DNA from: Cytophagaceae bacterium
GTDB lineage: Bacteria; Bacteroidota; Bacteroidia; Cytophagales; Spirosomataceae
NCBI GenBank assembly: GCA_947460975.1
Contig: CANHGO010000003.1
Coordinates: forward strand, 112,517-176,516
Length of the DNA stretch: 64,000 nt
Reading direction: 5' to 3'
Shown here: in pieces, positions 48,361-59,730 of the stretch
How the letters are laid out: each line of letters starts with the position of its first letter
How positions within the stretch are numbered: position 1 is the stretch's first letter
Notes under the pieces: generated by a model
The model's input: the letters and a program-made list of their open reading frames with translations, nothing else
Told to the model about the DNA's origin: nothing
The model's database searches: none
Program-made: the position numbers and the translations under genes

Positions 48361-48753
48361 TTAGATCATTTGGGAGTCAAAAACTTGAACTTTTCCCCAT
48401 AAATGCTTGTTGTCATCTATGAATTTTTTATGCAACGGATGATATAGATATTCCTTTTCTTTTTCAGCGTTATCAAAGATTAACACCACTGAAAAGGTAT
48501 AGCTAGCTTCTGTAACGGGTTTGTCAAAGTCTGTAACGATAGGCTTTCCCACATGTGCGGATTGAATCATAGGTAATTTACCTAAGGATTTTAAGGCTTT
48601 GAATAACTGATCTTTTTCGGATTGATTTTCAGGGTTTTTGGCCCAAAAGAGTACATGATGTATAAAAGTCATAGAGGCAGGAGCGTTTAAGCCATTTGAC
48701 AATCCCGCGGCCATCAGCCCAGATTGTTGAATAAATGTACGTCGGTCAGTCAT
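48361..48753 (-). CDS. Dabb (stress-responsive alpha/beta barrel) domain protein with Tat-like signal
   Basis: DRRTFIQQSGLMAAGLSNGLNA; MTFIHHVLFWAKNPENQSEKDQLFKALKSLGKLPMIQSAHVGKP; YTFSVVLIFDNAEKEKEYLYHPLHKKFID. Confidence 0.85.
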   Translation of the reverse strand: MTDRRTFIQQSGLMAAGLSNGLNAPASMTFIHHVLFWAKNPENQSEKDQLFKALKSLGKLPMIQSAHVGKPIVTDFDKPVTEASYTFSVVLIFDNAEKEKEYLYHPLHKKFIDDNKHLWGKVQVFDSQMI

Positions 48754-48793
48754 TTTTTGGAAGTTTTTTAATTAAAATATATTCAATTCTACT

Positions 48794-49480
48794 ATGGAAA
48801 AAGTTAAAATCAAAATTATAATTACGGGTGCTACTGGAATGGTGGGCGAAGGGGTCCTACATGAAGCACTAAATTCAATTTATATAGAGGAAGTTTTAGT
48901 GATTGGGCGTAAGCCAACGGGCCACATTCATCCAAAATTGAAAGAATTCCAATTGCCTGATTTTTATAAACCCGAGGGATTGAGTGATCTTGTTCGGGAA
49001 TATGATGCCTGTTTATTTTGCTTGGGTGTTTCTTCGATTGGCATGAAAGAAGAGGAATTTACGTTGAAAACACATACGTTGACGATTGGCTTCGCCACCG
49101 TTTTGGCTAAATCGAATCCCAGCATGACCTTCAGTTATATATCAGGTTCGGCAACGGACTCCACAGAAAAAGGAGCTATCATGTGGGCGCGTGTAAAAGG
49201 AAAAACGGAAAATGACTTGGCAAAATTAGGCTTTAAAAACACGTTTGCATTTAGACCGGGCTACCTGCAACCGACTGTAGGCATGAAAAACACACTCCCA
49301 TACTACAAATACATTGATTGGATTTATCCATTTTTGAAAGTAATCATACCCAATCACACATCTAGGTTATCGGAATTAGGGAAGGCAATGATTGAGTGTG
49401 CGGTTTTTGGACATCAAAAAAATATTATTGAGGTGAAAGATATTTTGGTGTTGTCCCAACAAATGAGCGATCGTCAATAG
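48794..49480 (+). CDS. NAD(P)-binding epimerase-like protein (SDR)
   Basis: IIITGATGMVGEGVLHEALN; FSYISGSATDSTEKG; MWARVKGKTENDLAKLGF. Confidence 0.85.
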   Translation: MEKVKIKIIITGATGMVGEGVLHEALNSIYIEEVLVIGRKPTGHIHPKLKEFQLPDFYKPEGLSDLVREYDACLFCLGVSSIGMKEEEFTLKTHTLTIGFATVLAKSNPSMTFSYISGSATDSTEKGAIMWARVKGKTENDLAKLGFKNTFAFRPGYLQPTVGMKNTLPYYKYIDWIYPFLKVIIPNHTSRLSELGKAMIECAVFGHQKNIIEVKDILVLSQQMSDRQ

Positions 49481-49530
49481 ACATTTATCTGTATTTTGGT
49501 TAATTTTATAAAATTGTAAGCAAAATTTCT

Positions 49531-51051
49531 GTGAATAAAAAAGTAGTATTAATGATTTTAGATGGTTGGGGCATCGCGACCAACCCGAAAGTTTCCGCCA
49601 TCGACGCGGCCAAAACACCTTTTATAGACTCCCTTTATCAAAAGTATCCACATGCAAAATTAGAAGCATCGGGTTTGGCAGTGGGTTTGCCGGAAGGCCA
49701 AATGGGAAATTCGGAAGTGGGGCACATGAATTTAGGCGCGGGCCGAGTAGTATACCAAAACTTAGTTAGAATTAATAAAGCAGTTAAAGAGAATACCTTA
49801 GGCCAGGAAGTAGAACTAGCCAAGGCCTTTGATTATGCTTCTCAAAATAATAAATCCGTTCATTTTATTGGACTAGTTTCTGATGGTGGCGTTCACGCCC
49901 ACATCGAACATTTGAAATCGTTGTTGACCACCGCTTCAGAGGCGGGTTTAAAAAAAGTCTTTGTTCACGCATTTACAGACGGACGCGATACGGATCCTAA
50001 ATCGGGCTTACATTTTTTGACCGACTTATACCAACATACCCTAAAAACGAATACGCAAATTGCCACCGTTACAGGTCGTTATTTTGCGATGGACCGCGAT
50101 AATCGCTGGGAGCGAGTAGCCCTTGCTTACAACGCGATGGTTCACGGAACGGGTGATGCGAGCCAGGATGTTTTAGCATCTATTTCAAAAAGCTATGCGG
50201 ATGGCGTAACGGATGAGTTTATTAAACCCATCATTATGACAAATGCTGATGGCACCCCCAAGGGAAATATTGAATCCGGTGATGTAGTCATTTGTTTCAA
50301 TTTTAGGACGGATCGCGGTAGAGAAATTACGCAGGCTTTGACCCAAAAAGAATTTCCGGAACAAGGAATGAAACCCTTGGATTTATATTATTTGACGATG
50401 ACAGAGTATGACAAAGAATTCAATGGAGTTCATGTGATATTTAATGATTCCAATTTGCCGATGACGATGGGGGAGGTTTTAGAGGGGGCCGGTAAAAAAC
50501 AAATTCGCATCGCTGAAACGGAAAAATACCCACACGTAACTTTTTTCTTTTCAGGAGGAAGAGAAAACCCATTTATTGGACAAACGAATTTGATGCGAAA
50601 TTCTCCTAAAGTGGCAACTTACGATTTGCAACCGGAAATGTCGGCGGCTGAATTAAGAGATGCGTTAGTACCTGAATTAGAAAAAGAAGAAGTTGATTTT
50701 GTGTGTTTGAATTTTGCAAACCCAGATATGGTTGGCCATACAGGTGTTTTTCAAGCGGTAGTTAAGGCAGTTGAGACCGTTGATTCTTGTGCGGAATCGG
50801 TGGTCAATGTGGGCCTAAAGCATGGATATTCTTTTATTATCATCGCCGATCATGGAAATGCGGACGTCATGATCAATGAAGATGGGTCACCCAATACGGC
50901 TCATTCGACCAATTTAGTGCCTTGTATATTAGTGGATAAAGATTTTCACCCTACGTTATCGGATGGTAAGTTAGGGGATGTATCGCCAACGATCTTAAAA
51001 TTAATGGGTGTGGATCAGCCAAAGGAAATGACAGGGGTAGCCTTGTTTTAA
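49531..51051 (+). CDS. gpmI: 2,3-bisphosphoglycerate-independent phosphoglycerate mutase (GTG start)
   Basis: VLMILDGWGIATNPKVSAIDAAKTPFIDSLYQKYPHAKLEASGLAVGLPEGQMGNSEVGHMNLGAGRVVYQ; ADHGNADVM. Confidence 0.97.
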   Translation: MNKKVVLMILDGWGIATNPKVSAIDAAKTPFIDSLYQKYPHAKLEASGLAVGLPEGQMGNSEVGHMNLGAGRVVYQNLVRINKAVKENTLGQEVELAKAFDYASQNNKSVHFIGLVSDGGVHAHIEHLKSLLTTASEAGLKKVFVHAFTDGRDTDPKSGLHFLTDLYQHTLKTNTQIATVTGRYFAMDRDNRWERVALAYNAMVHGTGDASQDVLASISKSYADGVTDEFIKPIIMTNADGTPKGNIESGDVVICFNFRTDRGREITQALTQKEFPEQGMKPLDLYYLTMTEYDKEFNGVHVIFNDSNLPMTMGEVLEGAGKKQIRIAETEKYPHVTFFFSGGRENPFIGQTNLMRNSPKVATYDLQPEMSAAELRDALVPELEKEEVDFVCLNFANPDMVGHTGVFQAVVKAVETVDSCAESVVNVGLKHGYSFIIIADHGNADVMINEDGSPNTAHSTNLVPCILVDKDFHPTLSDGKLGDVSPTILKLMGVDQPKEMTGVALF

Positions 51052-51062
51052 ATAGCTTTATT

Positions 51063-51722
51063 ATGTCTAAAATTGTCATATTTGGGAATACCCTAACCGC
51101 TGAGCTGGCACTCTATTATTTACAAAATGATAGTGAGCATGAGGTGGTAGCTTTTACGGTAGAGGAAGAGTTCATTGACGAAGATCAGTTTCACGGCTTG
51201 CCTTTAGTTCCTTTTGAAACGGTTGAACAATTGTATCCACCTGCTGAGTTTAAATTCTTTGCGCCATTAACGGAGAAAAACATGAACCAAGTTCGGGCAA
51301 GAGTATACGAACAAGGTTTAGAAAAAGGCTATACTTATATTTCTTACATTAGTTCTCATGCTACGGTTTTGACGGATAAGATTGGCGAAAACTGTTTTAT
51401 TTTAGAAGACAATACGATACAGCCTTATGTGACGATAGGCAATAATTGTGTTTTGTGGTCTGGAAATCACATCGGTCATCACGGTACCATAGGGGATCAC
51501 GTATTTTTCACCTCACATGTAGTGCTTTCAGGGCGCTGTGAAGTGGGAGATTATTGTTTCTTTGGCGTCAATGCTACTATTCGCGATAAATCGGTTTTGG
51601 GCGAAGGAACTTTAGTGGCCATGGGAGCAAATTTAACTCGACAAAAAACGGAACCTTGGAGTATTTGGAAAGGAAATCCAGCAGAAAAATCAAGTTTGTC
51701 CAGTAAAGACATTAAGATATAA
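51063..51722 (+). CDS. Sugar O-acyltransferase-like hexapeptide-repeat protein (NeuD/PglD-like)
   Basis: N-terminal Rossmann-like region; left-handed beta-helix repeats (IGENCFILEDNTIQPYVTIGNNCVLWSGNHIGHHGTIGDHVFFTSHVVLSGRCEVGDYCFFG). Confidence 0.85.
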   Translation: MSKIVIFGNTLTAELALYYLQNDSEHEVVAFTVEEEFIDEDQFHGLPLVPFETVEQLYPPAEFKFFAPLTEKNMNQVRARVYEQGLEKGYTYISYISSHATVLTDKIGENCFILEDNTIQPYVTIGNNCVLWSGNHIGHHGTIGDHVFFTSHVVLSGRCEVGDYCFFGVNATIRDKSVLGEGTLVAMGANLTRQKTEPWSIWKGNPAEKSSLSSKDIKI

Positions 51723-51754
51723 AAAAAGCCCTTTCGATGGAAAGGGCTTTTTTG
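51722..51754. terminator. Bidirectional terminator
   Basis: AAAAAAGCCCTTTC-GATG-GAAAGGGCTTTTTT. Confidence 0.85.
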
Positions 51755-51774
51755 TGATAAGTCTGAATAAAAAA

Positions 51775-52092
51775 TTAACGTTCGATGGGTTGATTATTTT
51801 CGTCAACCACCACGAAGATATCTTCTTTTGGTTTTTTCATCAAATACTTTTCTCTTGCATATTTTTCTAATAAAGCAGGGTTTCCGATGACTAGTCGGCG
51901 TTCTTTTTCCAACTCCTTTAATTTTTTCTGGTAGTAGTTCTTTTCAGATTTGATATTGCTTAGTTCATCCCATAATCGGTATTGAACAGACAAATCATTC
52001 GTATCTAAAAAAAACATCCACACAAATAATACACTCGTAGAAATAGAGTAAAATCGATAATTGCCCCAAAAAAGCTTTTTTATCAGATTCAT
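51775..52092 (-). CDS. FtsB/DivIC-like septum formation initiator
   Basis: One transmembrane segment plus coiled coil (LSNIKSEKNYYQKKLKELEKERRLVIGNPALLEKYAREKYLMKKPKEDIFVV); immediately downstream of eno. Confidence 0.85.
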   Translation of the reverse strand: MNLIKKLFWGNYRFYSISTSVLFVWMFFLDTNDLSVQYRLWDELSNIKSEKNYYQKKLKELEKERRLVIGNPALLEKYAREKYLMKKPKEDIFVVVDENNQPIER

Positions 52093-52099
52093 ATGTGCA

Positions 52100-53419
<1,320 letters not shown>

Positions 53420-53509
53420 TTAAATTGCGTTGCAAAATAACACATTTTTTGGATAAAATCCTTTGATTTACGCCAATAAACATATTAAATATCTGTAAAT
53501 AAACCTTTT

Positions 53510-54232
53510 ATGAAATCTAACTCGCTTTACAAACTATATCTTCTCGGTGCATTTTTAGCACTCAATTTTTCGGTATTTGCTCAAAATCTTCCTGTCGAAT
53601 CTTTTGAAAAGAAATTACAAGAAACCTCTAATGCCTTTTTACTAGATGTAAGGACATCCGGTGAATTTGGCGGAGGCCATTTGCCTAAGGCGACTAACAT
53701 TGATTTTAGGTCTCCCGATTTTACCAATAAGATCAAGGAATTACCTAAAGATAAACCCGTTTTTGTTTACTGCCTTTCTGGAGGTCGATCTGCTCAGGCC
53801 GCAGAAATATTACGCAAGGAAGGATTTCAAGTGACTGAGCTTCAAGGTGGGTATTTAAAGTGGACCACAAAATTGAAACCTTTAGAAGGAGTTCCCAATG
53901 TGAAGCATGATGATGCTTGGGATCTAAGCGCATTTGGAAAACTAATTCAAAGCGAAAATGCTGTGGTGGTGGATTTTTATGCTAAATGGTGTGCCCCTTG
54001 CCTAAAAATGATGCCAACGGTCGATAAATTATCTAATGATTATAAAGGCAAAGTAACCGTATTGAAAGTGGAGGCCGATGGCAATCAGGCGGTATTACAA
54101 AAATATGAGATAGACGAAATCCCGAGTTTTTTAGTATTCCAGAAAGGGAAATTGTTGCAAAAAACATCGGGATTTCGAGAAGAAGCGCAATTGAAAGAAT
54201 TATTTGATCAATCTATTGGGACCATTCGGTAG
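53510..54232 (+). CDS. Rhodanese-thioredoxin fusion, exported
   Basis: Signal peptide; rhodanese active site YCLSGGRSAQAA; thioredoxin VVDFYAKWCAPCLKMMP and EIPSFLVFQKG. Confidence 0.92.
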   Translation: MKSNSLYKLYLLGAFLALNFSVFAQNLPVESFEKKLQETSNAFLLDVRTSGEFGGGHLPKATNIDFRSPDFTNKIKELPKDKPVFVYCLSGGRSAQAAEILRKEGFQVTELQGGYLKWTTKLKPLEGVPNVKHDDAWDLSAFGKLIQSENAVVVDFYAKWCAPCLKMMPTVDKLSNDYKGKVTVLKVEADGNQAVLQKYEIDEIPSFLVFQKGKLLQKTSGFREEAQLKELFDQSIGTIR

Positions 54233-55232
54233 GTTGGCGTTCCCAACGGTGACTTCTTAATTCCTCCAGTTTGCCTTTTGGTAATCCTTGTCCGTCTGAG
54301 CAAGAGATATTACTTTGCACATGCTTAATCTTACGCATTCCAGGTATAATGGTTCCTACATCAGGATTGGAAAGGATAAATCTCAAAGCCATTTCGGGCA
54401 TATCCATTCCTTCTGGAATGATCGGTTTCAATGCATTCGCATGATCTACACTTGACGTTAAATTTTCAGGTACGAAATAGGTTGATCGCCAGTCATCTGC
54501 AGGAAATATAGTGTCATACGTTAGCAAGCCAGTCAAACTTCCTTCGTCAAAAGGTACGCGGGCAATAATGCCCACATCCATTTTTTTACATAAAGGGAAA
54601 AGCTCATCCTCTGGATTTTGATCGAAAATATTATAAATCACTTGGACCGATGAGATCAATCCCGTTTCGATTGTTTTTAGGCAGTTATTAGGCTCCCAAC
54701 GATTCACCGATACTCCCCAGTGGGCCACTTTACCTTCTTTGGTTAATTTTTCGATGGCCGACTTCCACTCGTCTTGATCTGCCCAGGCATCTTCCCAAAC
54801 GTGAAACTGCTGCAAGTCGATTTGCTCGACATTCATGTTTTTTAAACTCTTTTCCGTGTATTCGATGATATGAGAAGCTGGGAAGCAGTCCTTTAATTGA
54901 AATCCGGCTTTGGATGGCCAAATAAAATTCTTAGGGGGTATTTTTGACGCACCATATAATTTTTTATTCGCATGCCTGCGTAACAATTTACCCAATATCT
55001 GCTCGCTTTTTCCTTCTCCGTATCCCCAAGCAGTATCAAAAAAATTACACCCTAATTCTACGGATAACTCTAATGACTTCTCTACCTCGTTTTGATCAGA
55101 ACCAGACCAATCGACTAATCCCCACATGCCATAGCCTAGTTCACTTATCAGCCAATTTGTTTTACCGAATTTTCTAGTTTTCATTTTTTTAATTTTAGAA
55201 CTGCAATTTAAATAATGTTTTTTAAGGCTCAA
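54213..55232 (-). CDS. Aldo/keto reductase (true start possibly at 55184)
   Basis: TRKFGKTNWLISELGYGMWGLVD; FFDTAWGYGEGKSEQILGKLL; HWGVSVNRWEP. An internal Met at 55184 fits the usual N-terminus better. Confidence 0.9.
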   Translation of the reverse strand: MSLKKHYLNCSSKIKKMKTRKFGKTNWLISELGYGMWGLVDWSGSDQNEVEKSLELSVELGCNFFDTAWGYGEGKSEQILGKLLRRHANKKLYGASKIPPKNFIWPSKAGFQLKDCFPASHIIEYTEKSLKNMNVEQIDLQQFHVWEDAWADQDEWKSAIEKLTKEGKVAHWGVSVNRWEPNNCLKTIETGLISSVQVIYNIFDQNPEDELFPLCKKMDVGIIARVPFDEGSLTGLLTYDTIFPADDWRSTYFVPENLTSSVDHANALKPIIPEGMDMPEMALRFILSNPDVGTIIPGMRKIKHVQSNISCSDGQGLPKGKLEELRSHRWERQPTEWSQ

Positions 55233-55468
55233 TATTTGATAAAAAAAATATAAAAATCGACTTCAGATTATTTTTTATTAGACAAGATATATGTGTTTCA
55301 ACATAAATTATTTTTTTTCGTATTTACCGTTAAATAATTGATTTAAATCCAATAATAGTCAATAACGCAAATAACACGATTCGGTTAATTCTTGAAATTA
55401 TTAAAAGGTAAATTTGTTTTGATTGGTTGTGTCTAACGTACTTCTAATTTAAGTTAAAACATAATACT

Positions 55469-55783
55469 ATGGTGGAATATGTTGTACTGGGTTCAGTAAA
55501 AATACCCGTGAAAGAAATAATAGTAATTAGAGGGGAGGGAAATTATTCCAATATATTTACCCAGGATGGCAAGCGTATTTTGACTTGTCGGACCTTAAAG
55601 TATTTTGCTACTATGTTATCGGAATACCAATTTATCCGCCCTTCAAAATCGGCATTAATTAATCCAGATTCCATAGAGCACATTGATTTTAAGTCTCAAA
55701 AGGCTATTCGATTAGTAAATGGTGATGTTATTTCCATTTCTCGAAGAAATGTGCGTCCGTTGCGCGAGCAATTCAAAGCTTAA
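55469..55783 (+). CDS. Stand-alone LytTR DNA-binding domain protein
   Basis: IIVIRGEGNYSNIFTQDGKRILTCRTLKYFATMLSEYQFIRPSKSALINPDSIEHIDFKSQKAIRLVNGDVISISRRNVRPLREQF; no receiver domain. Confidence 0.9.
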   Translation: MVEYVVLGSVKIPVKEIIVIRGEGNYSNIFTQDGKRILTCRTLKYFATMLSEYQFIRPSKSALINPDSIEHIDFKSQKAIRLVNGDVISISRRNVRPLREQFKA

Positions 55784-55799
55784 ACCTAGTTCTAAAATC

Positions 55800-56510
55800 T
55801 TAAATTATAAATTTTTGCCAAAACGAAGGATTGTATTTTTCCCAAGCATGGCACCCAAAGGGTAATGAATCCTCATGTAGGCTGTAGCTTATTTGAGGAT
55901 TTTTTTCAAATGCAAAGGACAGCCCTTCTTTCCAAGTCGGTAATTTTAACATGAATCTCAACGGGAAAGCTCTTTTGTGATATACAGAGAATAAGCTGTC
56001 CTCATTGGCAGGCCAAGCAGGAATGAAAGTATTGTAAACCTTTAAGAATTTAATGATAGGCTTAATTCGCCTGAGTGAGAATCCTCCATTAAATAATATA
56101 GGTTCAAAAATAGGCATGATGAAAGGATTTTTTTCCTTGAAAAACTTGAGTTTTAATTTGGGAGCCCCTATATAATCATACCCTTTATCACACCATTTTT
56201 CCAGTTCATCTTTGAACACATAGGCGTCTAATTGATAAATCAAAATAAACTCATATGTTATAAATCGTTCATAAAACAAGGGGTTTATTAATAATTTATT
56301 ATAGGTTTTTGGACTTTTAAAATAAGCGTCATCAAATCTTTCTACTTGATCTTCAGTAGTAAAAAAATCTGCATCTAAACTTTCAGGAGCAACAAAAATG
56401 ATGGGGTATTGGTGTAACACCTTTTTGCATTGTACTAGGGATTTAGCCTCATTTACGCTTAAGGTATCTTTATAAACCGGTATGATAATTGCAGCACGTT
56501 TAGACATCAT
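55800..56510 (-). CDS. DUF5672-like protein (putative glycosyltransferase-related)
   Basis: AAIIIPVYKDTLSVNEAKSLVQCKKVLHQYPIIFVAPESLD; YEFILIYQLDAYVFKDELEKWCDKGYDYIGAP; NGGFSLRRIKP. Confidence 0.75.
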   Translation of the reverse strand: MMSKRAAIIIPVYKDTLSVNEAKSLVQCKKVLHQYPIIFVAPESLDADFFTTEDQVERFDDAYFKSPKTYNKLLINPLFYERFITYEFILIYQLDAYVFKDELEKWCDKGYDYIGAPKLKLKFFKEKNPFIMPIFEPILFNGGFSLRRIKPIIKFLKVYNTFIPAWPANEDSLFSVYHKRAFPLRFMLKLPTWKEGLSFAFEKNPQISYSLHEDSLPFGCHAWEKYNPSFWQKFII

Positions 56511-56511
56511 T

Positions 56512-57498
56512 TTATTCTAATAAGTCACCTAAAGCGGGTCTCCACCATTTACCCCCATCGTGTAATTGATAATTGCCGCTGATTACATGATTAACGATAG
56601 GTAAAAATCTTTTCATGCGGTTACTAGGCAATTGGGATCTCATTTGATAATGCAACATGCGATCTTTTATTTTTTCAATGGTGTGATTGTCTAGTAGGGG
56701 TAAAGCACTAAAGTAATCAAATAATGCTTTTGCATCGTCAAATTTCTTTTGTAATCGCAATAATTTATCTTCCCTGGAGCGCAAAAAGCGGTCTTTTAAC
56801 GTGATCGTTGGCTCTTTTCCTTGCAGGCCAACTTGCTGGCTCGCATGCTCTCGGTATTGGATTAAAGGATCGCTGATAAATCCGATTTTTTGTTGGCGCG
56901 ATAAGTACAAACTAATCCAACCATCATGAATTAACTCAGGAATTATTTCTGGAACAGGAAATACCTCAGCACATATTTTTTTTCTGATCGCTAACGTTGC
57001 CCCTGTCACCACATAGCCCTTTAATAGCATTTCAAACGCATGTCCTAAATTCCATTTAACCTGCATTTCAGGATAAAATTCTATTTGGTCAAATGATGTA
57101 TTTCCAGTTGGAATGCCTTTTTGGTCTACCATGACTGCGTTTGAAAAAACGGCGTCAATTTCTGGATGAGCATTAAAAAATTCAATTTGTCGCTCCACTT
57201 TCTCCTCATACCACCAGTCGTCTTGGTCACACAGGAATACAATATCTCCAGTACATAATTGGATGCATTTCTCAAAGTTTTTGCTAGATCCCAAATTGCT
57301 GGAATTTACATGAATCTCTATGGGAAAGTTCACATGCGTTTTGAAATCTTCTAAAATAGAAATCGTTTGATCCTTTGAGCCGTCATCGCATACAATCAAC
57401 TCATGAATGCCAAGCGTCTGATTCTTGATGGATTCTAGTTGGTGCTGCAAATATTTCTCTCCATTATATGTGCAAAGAGCGACGGATATTTTTGACAT
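56512..57498 (-). CDS. Glycosyltransferase family 2
   Basis: ISVALCTYNGEKYLQHQLESIKNQTLGIHELIVCDDGSKDQTISIL; DIVFLCDQDDWW. Confidence 0.93.
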   Translation of the reverse strand: MSKISVALCTYNGEKYLQHQLESIKNQTLGIHELIVCDDGSKDQTISILEDFKTHVNFPIEIHVNSSNLGSSKNFEKCIQLCTGDIVFLCDQDDWWYEEKVERQIEFFNAHPEIDAVFSNAVMVDQKGIPTGNTSFDQIEFYPEMQVKWNLGHAFEMLLKGYVVTGATLAIRKKICAEVFPVPEIIPELIHDGWISLYLSRQQKIGFISDPLIQYREHASQQVGLQGKEPTITLKDRFLRSREDKLLRLQKKFDDAKALFDYFSALPLLDNHTIEKIKDRMLHYQMRSQLPSNRMKRFLPIVNHVISGNYQLHDGGKWWRPALGDLLE

Positions 57499-57508
57499 AA
57501 TTTACGCT

Positions 57509-58153
57509 TTACATGGGCACATACACCACTTTTTTTGATTCGAAGAATTCTTCTTTGAAAAGGGAAGATAATTCAAAAACTTTATGTTTTTTACATAGCT
57601 CAACTAATTCTTCCGTTAAATCTCCTCCCTTTAAGCAAATTAACCCATTTCTAAGGGTATGAAAATGATTTGGGCTTACCTTATTTTTAACCCAATAATA
57701 AAAGGGCGTTATGCGCGTTACGGCTCTACTGATAATAAATTCAAAGTCTTGATCTACATCTTCAGCTCGCACATTGAGCGCTGTTACATTGGTTAAACCC
57801 AATGACTCTGAGACCCCTTGGACCACTTTTATTTTTTTTCCTATGCTATCGACCAAAGTAAACTTTGCCTCTGGGAATAAAATAGCCAACGGAATTCCTG
57901 GGAATCCTCCGCCAGTACCCACATCCAGAATTTCCGTACCAGGCCTGAAGGGAATAATTTTTGCGATGGCCAATGAATGCAACACATGGTGAATCATTAA
58001 GTTCTCGATGTCTTTTCTAGAAACGACATTTATTTTCTCATTCCATTCTTGGTACAAAGGAAAAAGCAGCTCAAATTGCTCTAGCTGCTTTTCTGTAATC
58101 TCTGGAAAGTATTGTTTAATCAGCCCTGCCTTCATATTTCTGGTAAAACACAA
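57509..58153 (-). CDS. rsmG: 16S rRNA (guanine-N7) methyltransferase RsmG
   Basis: LYQEWNEKINVVSRKDIENLMIHHVLHSLAIAK; ILDVGTGGGFPGIPLAILFPEAKFTLVDSIGKKIKVV. Confidence 0.95.
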   Translation of the reverse strand: MCFTRNMKAGLIKQYFPEITEKQLEQFELLFPLYQEWNEKINVVSRKDIENLMIHHVLHSLAIAKIIPFRPGTEILDVGTGGGFPGIPLAILFPEAKFTLVDSIGKKIKVVQGVSESLGLTNVTALNVRAEDVDQDFEFIISRAVTRITPFYYWVKNKVSPNHFHTLRNGLICLKGGDLTEELVELCKKHKVFELSSLFKEEFFESKKVVYVPM

Positions 58154-58177
58154 AGATACAAAAATGACTTTAGTTTA

Positions 58178-59635
58178 TTAGCCTATGATCCAGCGGAAAA
58201 AAACGAAGAGTAGGGCCGATAAAATGATGGTCACAGGAAGTGTTAATACCCAGGCCATCACGATATTTTTTACGGTTCCCCCTTGTAGGTTCTTTATTCC
58301 TCTGGACGCCACCATAGTACCGGCAATACCCGAACTTAAAACGTGCGTGGTACTTACAGGCCATTTATATGCCGTGGCTAATCCGATGGTAATCGATGCA
58401 ATTAATTCTGCTGATGCTCCTTGCGCATAGGTTAAATGGTCTTTGCCAATTTTTTCTCCGATGGTGATGACAATTCTTTTCCAACCAATCATCGTTCCTA
58501 AACCCAATGAAAGTGCGATCATCCACATCACCCAAGCAGGGGCAAAATCTGTCACTCCAGCCATGCCAGTGGCAGAAGAGGCGCCAAAAGCAAAGAAGGG
58601 CGCTTTATCGCCTTGAGTTGCTTTTTTGAAAGCTGATTTATCTTCATCTGAAAGGGAAACCGACTCGCTCTCAATTAATTTTTTTGAATTCTTATTAATT
58701 GTTAAGGCCGCTTTTCTAATATTGAATTTTTGAGCGGTGCTTAGATTTTTAATGTCAGGCTTATTCGCTAAAATGGTCTTTAAATCTGCCGATGAGGCTA
58801 ATAATTGGTGGTAGCTAGCTAATTCTTTTTCTGATAGGGGAAGGGTATCAATTTTGACTGAAACAGTTTGAACAGTATTCAAACTATTCTGAACCATATT
58901 TAAATCTAGTGATGTATTAATGGCAAAATAGCCGGGTAAAAATGCAATTAAAATGACCATGACCAAACCTATTCCTTTTTGCCCATCATTTCTCCCATGG
59001 AAAAATGAAACGAGTGTACAGGTGAAAATTAAGATGGATCTGATCCAAAGCGGGGGTGGCGAGTTTTTCTTAGGCTCTTTAAATATATCCTTATTTGAAA
59101 TGGTTTTTTTCAAAATATACATCAAGATGATCGCTAAAGAAAAACCAAATAATGGAGAAAGAAAGAGCGCTTGCCCTATCTCAATGACCTTATCCCAGTT
59201 GACAGATGATATGTCTTTATTCGAATTCTCTGGCAATAAAGCGTGACCTAGGCCTATGCCAATAATGGAACCAATTAACGTATGAGAACTGGATGCTGGA
59301 ATTCCAAAATACCAAGTTCCTAAATTCCATAATATGGCGGATAGCAACAAAGCGAGTGCCATGGCCATGGAATGATACACATTGGAATCAATGAGGAGCT
59401 CTGTTGGCAGTAGACCAATAATACTCATCGTAACACCTACGCCACCGGTAAGTAAACCAAGGAAATTCATGAATCCTGACCAAACCACCGCCTGTGTAGG
59501 CTTTAATGAATGGGTATAAATGACCGTTGCCACCGCGTTTGCTGTATCGTGAAATCCGTTGACAAATTCAAAAGCACATGCAGCAAACAAGCAAAAGAAT
59601 AGCAGGAAAAAAAGGGTTGGGTCAAGTCCAAACAT
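58178..59635 (-). CDS. PiT-family inorganic phosphate transporter
   Basis: FEFVNGFHDTANAVATVIYTHSLKPTQAVVWSGFMNFLGLLTGG; GIPASSSHTLIGSIIGIGLG; KWPVSTTHVLSSGIAGTMVA. Confidence 0.93.
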   Translation of the reverse strand: MFGLDPTLFFLLFFCLFAACAFEFVNGFHDTANAVATVIYTHSLKPTQAVVWSGFMNFLGLLTGGVGVTMSIIGLLPTELLIDSNVYHSMAMALALLLSAILWNLGTWYFGIPASSSHTLIGSIIGIGLGHALLPENSNKDISSVNWDKVIEIGQALFLSPLFGFSLAIILMYILKKTISNKDIFKEPKKNSPPPLWIRSILIFTCTLVSFFHGRNDGQKGIGLVMVILIAFLPGYFAINTSLDLNMVQNSLNTVQTVSVKIDTLPLSEKELASYHQLLASSADLKTILANKPDIKNLSTAQKFNIRKAALTINKNSKKLIESESVSLSDEDKSAFKKATQGDKAPFFAFGASSATGMAGVTDFAPAWVMWMIALSLGLGTMIGWKRIVITIGEKIGKDHLTYAQGASAELIASITIGLATAYKWPVSTTHVLSSGIAGTMVASRGIKNLQGGTVKNIVMAWVLTLPVTIILSALLFVFFRWIIG

Positions 59636-59730
59636 TGGCTAATTTAATTAAGGTATTGGTTAATCTTAGTAAAGATGGCTAATATCAATATAAGAGTTTT
59701 TATAAAGGTATTAAGGAATTGTTAAATATT

